Origin: Candidatus Paraprevotella stercoravium
Lineage (GTDB): Bacteria > Bacteroidota > Bacteroidia > Bacteroidales > Bacteroidaceae
DNA: 62,350 bases
NCBI GenBank assembly: GCA_944320795.1
Contig: CALUIU010000019.1
Coordinates: 1-62,350, forward strand
Direction: 5' to 3'
The notes under the pieces were generated by a model. That model was not told the DNA's origin. It was given only the letters and a program-made list of their open reading frames with translations, and did not search any database. A program made the position numbers and the translations under genes. Below, one piece after another: positions 57,182 to 62,350 of this stretch (position 1 is the stretch's first letter; each line of letters starts with the position of its first letter).

Positions 57182-58129
57182 ATGGAAAATAGAAGTCTTG
57201 TAACCATTGCAGAGCACTCTCGGGAGAAAATCATGTATCTGATCGAGATGGCCAAGGAATTTGAGAAGCATACCAACCGCAAGCTGCTGAACGGAAAGGT
57301 GATAGCTACTTTGTTTTTCGAGCCTTCAACCCGCACTCGTTTAAGTTTTGAAACCGCAGCAAACCGCCTGGGCGCACGTGTCATCGGCTTTACTGATCCG
57401 AAGGCAACCAGTTCCTCAAAAGGCGAAACCTTGAAAGATACCATCATGATGGTGAGCAACTATGCCGATGCCATTGTTATGAGACATTATCTGGAAGGCG
57501 CAGCACGCTATGCCAGCGAAGTTTCTCCTGTGCCCATCCTGAACGCCGGTGACGGCGCCAACCAGCATCCGTCACAAACCATGCTTGACCTCTATTCCAT
57601 TTACAAGACACAGGGTACGCTCGACAACCTGAACATCTATCTGGTGGGCGACTTGAAATATGGCCGTACCGTGCACTCACTGCTGATGGCCATGCGCCAT
57701 TTTAATCCGACATTCCACTTCATCGCTCCGGAAGAGCTGAAAATGCCGGAAGTATACAAGTTGTACTGCGAAAAGCACGGCATCAAATATGTGGAGCATA
57801 CCGACTTCAACGAAGACACCATTGCCGGAGCAGATATCCTTTATATGACCCGTGTGCAACGCGAGCGTTTCACCGACCTGATGGAGTATGAGCGCGTCAA
57901 GGATATGTATCTGCTCAAACTGAACATGCTGGGCAAGGCCAAGGAAAACATGAAGATTCTGCACCCGCTGCCTCGCGTAAACGAAATTGAATACAGCATC
58001 GACAACGATCCGCATGCCTACTACTTCGAGCAGGCGCACAACGGACTTTTTGCCCGTCAGGCCCTGATCTGCGATGCGCTGGGCATCACTCTGGACCAAG
58101 TGAGAGAAGACAAAACCATTATTGATTAA
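57182..58129 (+). CDS. pyrB: Aspartate carbamoyltransferase catalytic subunit
   Basis: A 315-residue enzyme forming carbamoyl aspartate, the committed step of pyrimidine synthesis. Carbamoyl-phosphate-binding [11 protein letters not shown], catalytic HPSQTMLD and LHPLPRV are present. The regulatory gene follows after 21 bases, as in enteric pyrBI. It is full length. Confidence 0.96.
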   Translation: MENRSLVTIAEHSREKIMYLIEMAKEFEKHTNRKLLNGKVIATLFFEPSTRTRLSFETAANRLGARVIGFTDPKATSSSKGETLKDTIMMVSNYADAIVMRHYLEGAARYASEVSPVPILNAGDGANQHPSQTMLDLYSIYKTQGTLDNLNIYLVGDLKYGRTVHSLLMAMRHFNPTFHFIAPEELKMPEVYKLYCEKHGIKYVEHTDFNEDTIAGADILYMTRVQRERFTDLMEYERVKDMYLLKLNMLGKAKENMKILHPLPRVNEIEYSIDNDPHAYYFEQAHNGLFARQALICDALGITLDQVREDKTIID

Positions 58130-58150
58130 TCCATTAAAAAAGAATTCTAC

Positions 58151-58612
58151 ATGAAACGTCAGGAACTTTTAGTTGCCGCACTCCAGAACGGAACCGTTAT
58201 CGATCATATCCCTTCAAACAAACTCTTTCAGGTGGTAAATCTGCTTCATCTGGAAAAAATGAGCAGCGCCATTACCATCGGCTATAATCTCAAAAGCCAG
58301 AAGATGGGCGTAAAGAGCATTATCAAGATTGCCGACAAGTTCTTCACGGATGATGAGCTGAACCAACTTTCTGTAATCTCTCCAAACGTAACCCTGTGCA
58401 CCATCAAGGATTATGAGGTTGTGGAAAAGAAAGAAGTAAAAACTCCGGATCATCTGACAGGAATCGTGAAATGCAAAAACCCGAAATGCATCACCAATAA
58501 CGAACCGATGCAGACCGTATTCCATGTCATTGACAAACAGAAGGGCATCATCCAGTGCCACTACTGCAATAACGAGCAGAACATCGATCAGGTAACCCTC
58601 ATTTCAGACTAA
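58151..58612 (+). CDS. pyrI: Aspartate carbamoyltransferase regulatory subunit
   Basis: A 153-residue allosteric subunit. The nucleotide-binding N-terminal domain ([18 protein letters not shown]) is followed by the zinc domain with four cysteines in CKNPKC and CHYC. It binds CTP/ATP to adjust PyrB activity. The gene sits between pyrB and the flavin reductase, with a 5-base gap to the latter. Confidence 0.95.
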   Translation: MKRQELLVAALQNGTVIDHIPSNKLFQVVNLLHLEKMSSAITIGYNLKSQKMGVKSIIKIADKFFTDDELNQLSVISPNVTLCTIKDYEVVEKKEVKTPDHLTGIVKCKNPKCITNNEPMQTVFHVIDKQKGIIQCHYCNNEQNIDQVTLISD

Positions 58613-58617
58613 GCCCT

Positions 58618-59184
58618 ATGAAACAGGACTGGAAAGCCGGAACGCTGATCTATCCCCTGCCGGCTGTGCTGGTAAGTTGCGGCGATGCTCCGGAAAACTA
58701 TAATCTCATCACCGTGGCATGGACGGGAACCATCTGCACGAACCCGCCCATGTGCTACATCTCCGTGCGCCCGGAAAGACACTCCTATGAACTGATCAAG
58801 AAGAACATGGAGTTTGTCATCAACCTGACCACCGAGGAACTGGCACGCGCTACCGACTGGTGTGGCGTGCGTTCGGGACGGGATTACCGTAAATTTGAAG
58901 AAATGAACCTCACTCCCGGTCCGGCCCGTATGGTAAAGGCCCCAATCGTGGAAGAAGCCCCGCTGAACATCGAATGCAAAGTCAAGGAAATCATGTCTTT
59001 GGGTTCGCACGACATGTTCATTGCCGAAGTGGTGAACATCAAGGCGGACGAGAAGTATCTGGACCCGGAAACGGGAAAATGGTCGCTCGAAGCCAGCCAT
59101 CCCCTCATCTATCTGCACGGAGCCTACTATGGTCTGGGCCCGAAAATCGGAAAATTCGGCTGGAGTGTGGAGAAAAACAAATAA
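58618..59184 (+). CDS. Flavin reductase-like protein
   Basis: A 188-residue FMN-binding split-barrel protein of the flavin reductase family (TLIYPLPAVLVSCGD, AWTGTICTNPPMCYISVRPERHSY, CGVRSGRDYRKFEEM). It likely binds FMN and NAD(P)H; the partner oxidoreductase is not identified. It is tightly packed between pyrI and glyA, so probably in one transcript. Confidence 0.88.
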   Translation: MKQDWKAGTLIYPLPAVLVSCGDAPENYNLITVAWTGTICTNPPMCYISVRPERHSYELIKKNMEFVINLTTEELARATDWCGVRSGRDYRKFEEMNLTPGPARMVKAPIVEEAPLNIECKVKEIMSLGSHDMFIAEVVNIKADEKYLDPETGKWSLEASHPLIYLHGAYYGLGPKIGKFGWSVEKNK

Positions 59185-59194
59185 ATTTTAGCTT

Positions 59195-60475
59195 ATGGAA
59201 AAGGATCATGTAATTTTCGACCTCATTGGAAAAGAACACGAAAGACAGTGCAAGGGCATCGAACTGATTGCCTCTGAAAACTTTGTCAGCGACCAGGTCA
59301 TGGAAGCTATGGGCAGCTGTCTGACGAACAAATATGCCGAAGGTTATCCCGGAAAGAGATACTACGGCGGTTGCGAGGTGGTAGACCAGGTGGAATCGCT
59401 GGCCATTGAACGTGTATGCAAGCTCTTTGGAGCGGAATATGCCAATGTGCAGCCCCACTCCGGCGCCCAAGCCAACGCGGCTGTATTCTTGGCCTGTCTG
59501 AATGCCGGTGACACCTTTATGGGACTGAATCTGGATCATGGAGGCCATTTGTCACATGGTTCGGCAGTGAACACTTCGGGCATCCTGTATCACGCCATCG
59601 GTTATAATCTGAACAAGGAAACCGGACGCGTGGACTATGATGAAATGGAGAAACTTGCCTTGGAGCACAAGCCGAAGCTCATTATCGGAGGCGGTTCTGC
59701 CTATAGCCGCGAATGGGACTATGCGTGTATGCGCGCCATTGCCGACCAGGTAGGTGCAATCTTTATGGTAGACATGGCTCATCCTGCCGGACTGATTGCT
59801 GCCGGAGAGTTGGACAACCCGGTGAAATATGCGCATATCGTGACTTCCACAACACACAAGACCCTGCGCGGTCCGCGTGGCGGTATCATTCTCATGGGCA
59901 AGGATTTCGAAAATCCGTGGGGACTGAAGACGCCGAAGGGCGAGATAAAGATGATGAGCCAGCTGATCAACAGCGCCGTTTTCCCGGGCATTCAGGGCGG
60001 ACCATTGGAGCATGTCATTGCCGCCAAGGCTGTGGCTTTCGGCGAGGCTCTGCAGCCGGAATTCAAGGCTTGGGCCGCTCAGGTGAAGAAGAATGCCGCT
60101 ACATTGGCTTCCGAACTTCAGAAACGCGGTTTCAGCATCGTAAGCGGCGGTACGGACAATCATCTGATGCTGGTAGACCTGCGCTCCAAATATCCGGATC
60201 TGACGGGTAAGGTGGCCGAAAAGGTACTGGTTTCTGCCGACATCACCGTAAACAAGAATATGGTGCCGTTTGACAGCCGTAGCGCCTTCCAGACTTCGGG
60301 AATCCGTCTGGGCACAGCAGCCATCACAACACGCGGTGCCAAGGAGGATCTGATGGTACTGATTGCCGAACTGATTGAACGTGTGCTCAACGAGCCGGAA
60401 AACCAAGACGTGATCCAAGACGTGAAGAATATTGTAAACCGCACCATGAGCGAATATCCGCTCTTCAAGTGGTAA
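59195..60475 (+). CDS. glyA: Serine hydroxymethyltransferase
   Basis: A 426-residue PLP enzyme converting serine and tetrahydrofolate to glycine and methylene-THF. The PLP lysine is Lys222 in [30 protein letters not shown] and DMAHPAG pocket motifs are intact. It is last in the pyrB-pyrI-flavin reductase-glyA run (10-base gap) and ends in a strong terminator. Confidence 0.96.
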   Translation: MEKDHVIFDLIGKEHERQCKGIELIASENFVSDQVMEAMGSCLTNKYAEGYPGKRYYGGCEVVDQVESLAIERVCKLFGAEYANVQPHSGAQANAAVFLACLNAGDTFMGLNLDHGGHLSHGSAVNTSGILYHAIGYNLNKETGRVDYDEMEKLALEHKPKLIIGGGSAYSREWDYACMRAIADQVGAIFMVDMAHPAGLIAAGELDNPVKYAHIVTSTTHKTLRGPRGGIILMGKDFENPWGLKTPKGEIKMMSQLINSAVFPGIQGGPLEHVIAAKAVAFGEALQPEFKAWAAQVKKNAATLASELQKRGFSIVSGGTDNHLMLVDLRSKYPDLTGKVAEKVLVSADITVNKNMVPFDSRSAFQTSGIRLGTAAITTRGAKEDLMVLIAELIERVLNEPENQDVIQDVKNIVNRTMSEYPLFKW

Positions 60476-60497
60476 TACGTTTACATCCACCCGTACA

Positions 60498-60536
60498 AGA
60501 AGGGGCGATGCCGCAAAATATGGCATCGCCCCTTCT
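60498..60536. terminator. Terminator after glyA
   Basis: Perfect 15-bp stem AGAAGGGGCGATGCC/GGCATCGCCCCTTCT with a 9-base loop between convergent glyA and nhaD. The T-run is weak. Confidence 0.75.
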
Positions 60537-60565
60537 CTCTATCTGTTTTTCAAAAGGAAATCCAC

Positions 60566-61975
60566 TTAAAGCACATAAACATTCATCAGGAAGAATACGG
60601 CCAAACCTACAATCCATCCCAATAACACCTTTCCGGTCATCATGCGGAAATACCACCAGATGCTCACGTGCTCGTTCTTCATCAGCGCATAACCGGCAAT
60701 AGAGCCGATCGGCAACAGACAACCTCCCACACCACCGCAGAAAGCAATAAGCTGCCAGTAAGCGCCGTTTTGCTGGAAAAACGCAGCATAGGCCGGATCG
60801 GCACTGGCCGCCACCTGCTCCGGTGTGAGAATATCGTACATGGAAATACTGCTCAGCACCAACGCCACATTGTCCAATATTCCGGAAATCACACCCAAAA
60901 TACCACTTACGATATATATGTTGTGAATATGGCTGTCCAACCAGAATGCCGCATAACGGAAAGCACCTGTTTCATAAATGGCGCCGGCAGCCAGTGCCAG
61001 ACCGATAAAATAAAGAATGGTCTGCAAGTTATCGTACTGCAAGCTTCTAGGCACCGTGCGTCCTCCAATAATGGAAGCATTGACCAGACTGCTGTTACAA
61101 AACTCATTCACCACCCAAAAAACAGCCAGCACACACAAAGCACCGACAAAAGGAGGCAGCTTGGTGATGTTGTGGAAGGTTGGGATAAACCACAATCCTC
61201 CAATACCGATAAACAGCATCAGAATGCGCTGCCAGCGTGAAAGAATCGAATCATCACCACGATATACGGTACGTAGAGAATCAATGTTAATATGCTCCGG
61301 AAGAGTACGCGAAATCAGATAAGTTGGAATAACCATCGCAATCAGCGCCGGCAGCATCAATGACAGCGAGAAATCGGTCGGTGTAACTGCCCCTTTGGTC
61401 CAAAGCACCAACGAATTGATATCTCCAATCACCGTAAAGCAACCGCCGCAGTTGGCCGCCAGCACAATAACCGCTCCGTATATCATCCGGAAACGCGTCT
61501 CAATCACAATTTTTCGCATAATGGCCAGCATCATCACCGTGGTAGTCAGATTGTCCAGGTTGGCCGAGATAATAAAACTGGCTCCGGCCAGATACCAGAT
61601 CAGTTTGCGACTGTTCTTGGTGCGGCAGCATTCATAAATAAAATCAAAACAGCCATTCGCGTTCAGTACATCGACTATAGCCATTGTAGCCAGCAAGAAG
61701 AGCACTATCTGACTGATTTCAGCAATATGACGCAAAAAAATGTTATTGGCTATGAAAGTCTTCACAGAAGAGGCTGTAGAAGAAGCGCCGTCTAAAAAGG
61801 ACAGATACTCTGTGTGATAAAAAAGATCTACATAAGAAGATCCTTCGACCATATACAAAATCCATCCTACTACTCCGAGAAACATCGCTGTAGCCGCCTT
61901 GTTGATATGCGTAATATGCTCGGTAGCAATGGCTATATAGCCCAATAACAAGATGGTAACAATAATAAAAGTCAT
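60566..61975 (-). CDS. nhaD: NhaD-type sodium/proton antiporter
   Basis: A 469-residue membrane protein of the NhaD/ArsB superfamily with about 12 helices. The conserved FIISANLDNLTTTVMMLAI, VLAANCGGCFTVIGDINSL and SGILDNVALVL match the family's ion-binding region. It exports Na+ in exchange for H+. A weak TATTTTTG box (62017-62024) precedes it. Single gene. Confidence 0.88.
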   Translation of the reverse strand: MTFIIVTILLLGYIAIATEHITHINKAATAMFLGVVGWILYMVEGSSYVDLFYHTEYLSFLDGASSTASSVKTFIANNIFLRHIAEISQIVLFLLATMAIVDVLNANGCFDFIYECCRTKNSRKLIWYLAGASFIISANLDNLTTTVMMLAIMRKIVIETRFRMIYGAVIVLAANCGGCFTVIGDINSLVLWTKGAVTPTDFSLSLMLPALIAMVIPTYLISRTLPEHINIDSLRTVYRGDDSILSRWQRILMLFIGIGGLWFIPTFHNITKLPPFVGALCVLAVFWVVNEFCNSSLVNASIIGGRTVPRSLQYDNLQTILYFIGLALAAGAIYETGAFRYAAFWLDSHIHNIYIVSGILGVISGILDNVALVLSSISMYDILTPEQVAASADPAYAAFFQQNGAYWQLIAFCGGVGGCLLPIGSIAGYALMKNEHVSIWWYFRMMTGKVLLGWIVGLAVFFLMNVYVL

Positions 61976-62122
61976 AAAATTTTATCTTTAAATATATATT
62001 TTTACTCTTGTTTCTACAAAAATACGGATAATAATTCGAACAATGAAAATTTCATAATCATCTTTTAACCCAAATGCATATTTTTATTTTGCCCGCAGGA
62101 GTTTTCGACTCTTATTAAATAC

Positions 62123-62156
62123 AAAAAGAGGAGACAACCTATTGTCTCCTCTTTTT
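62123..62156. terminator. Terminator of the tRNA-Pro transcript
   Basis: A 15-bp stem AAAAAGAGGAGACAA/TTGTCTCCTCTTTTT with a 4-base loop, just past the tRNA gene on the minus strand; symmetric A- and T-runs. Confidence 0.85.
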
Positions 62157-62161
62157 CTGTG

Positions 62162-62236
62162 TCGGGGTACCAGGATTCGAACCTGGGACCCCCTGCTCCC
62201 AAAGCAGGTGCGCTAACCGGACTGCGCTACACCCCG
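62162..62236 (-). tRNA. tRNA-Pro (anticodon UGG)
   Basis: A 75-base cloverleaf on the minus strand: acceptor CGGGGTG pairs with TACCCCG, D arm, anticodon stem CCTGC/GCAGG with loop TTTGGGA (anticodon TGG), and T arm CCAGG/CCTGG with TTCGAAT. Discriminator A. CCA is not encoded. Confidence 0.95.
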
Positions 62237-62275
62237 AAAAAGATTTGATTTATATGCTTGTTTTTGTCTTCTGCG

Positions 62276-62350
62276 TCGGGGTACCAGGATTCGAACCTGG
62301 GACCCCCTGCTCCCAAAGCAGGTGCGCTAACCGGACTGCGCTACACCCCG
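62276..62350 (-). tRNA. tRNA-Pro (anticodon UGG), second copy
   Basis: Identical to the copy at 62162-62236, 39 bases upstream in the direction of transcription. It ends exactly at the window edge, so any further copy or promoter lies outside. Confidence 0.95.

Overview
The window comes from a Bacteroidales chromosome, most likely Bacteroides or Phocaeicola. Three things point there. Most intact operons are preceded by the Bacteroidetes promoter pattern (TAnnTTTG at -7, often with TTG or TTTG about 19-21 bases upstream) rather than E. coli-type boxes. The xusABC xenosiderophore genes are present. The housekeeping content (AMP nucleosidase, a stand-alone HsdR-N protein, a CT398-type zinc-ribbon protein, pyrBI followed by glyA) is typical of the order.

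Layout. 1-9.7 kb is a leftward housekeeping block: pyrKD, an XRE regulator behind an AT-rich spacer, holA, amn, a queuosine-precursor transporter, a zinc-ribbon/Nif3 pair and a FetAB-type metal exporter. 10.0-16.4 kb is a rightward RND efflux locus (adaptor, pump, outer-membrane channel, two-component regulator) that is decaying. The pump has two in-frame TAG codons, the channel has a one-base frameshift near its end, and the kinase and regulator are fused by an internal deletion. 16.6-21.9 kb is an intact iron/siderophore operon, xusABC. 22-31.7 kb is accessory: a PNPOx-like protein, a lipoprotein, a secreted metallopeptidase, a phosphoesterase, an RNase J-like/PD-(D/E)XK-like pair, two acetyltransferase genes (one a fusion) and a Septu-type PtuAB pair.

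31.9-42.35 kb is one long leftward type I restriction-modification unit from a single well-matched promoter: half-hsdS, hsdM, fic, hsdS, a SLATT-type membrane protein, a HAD hydrolase coupled to it by an ATGA overlap, hsdR, and a YgjP-type peptidase. The SLATT-HAD cassette inside this operon is the best candidate here for an undescribed defence module. 43.0-47.5 kb is a leftward efflux operon (channel, adaptor, two ABC-2 permeases) with no ATPase gene. 47.8-62.35 kb returns to housekeeping: zupT, a nitroreductase-like lipoprotein, a GH20 hexosaminidase, an SDR, a sodium symporter, an AlaX-like editing protein, PBP1A, pyrBI, a flavin reductase, glyA, nhaD and two tandem tRNA-Pro(UGG) genes ending exactly at the window edge.

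How it fits together: pyrimidine synthesis is split between pyrKD at the left and pyrBI at the right. Metal handling recurs (FetAB, XusABC, ZupT). About 10.5 kb encodes layered anti-phage functions (type I RM with Fic and SLATT-HAD, then Septu). No integrase, transposase, CRISPR array or phage structural gene was seen, so how the island arrived is not visible here.
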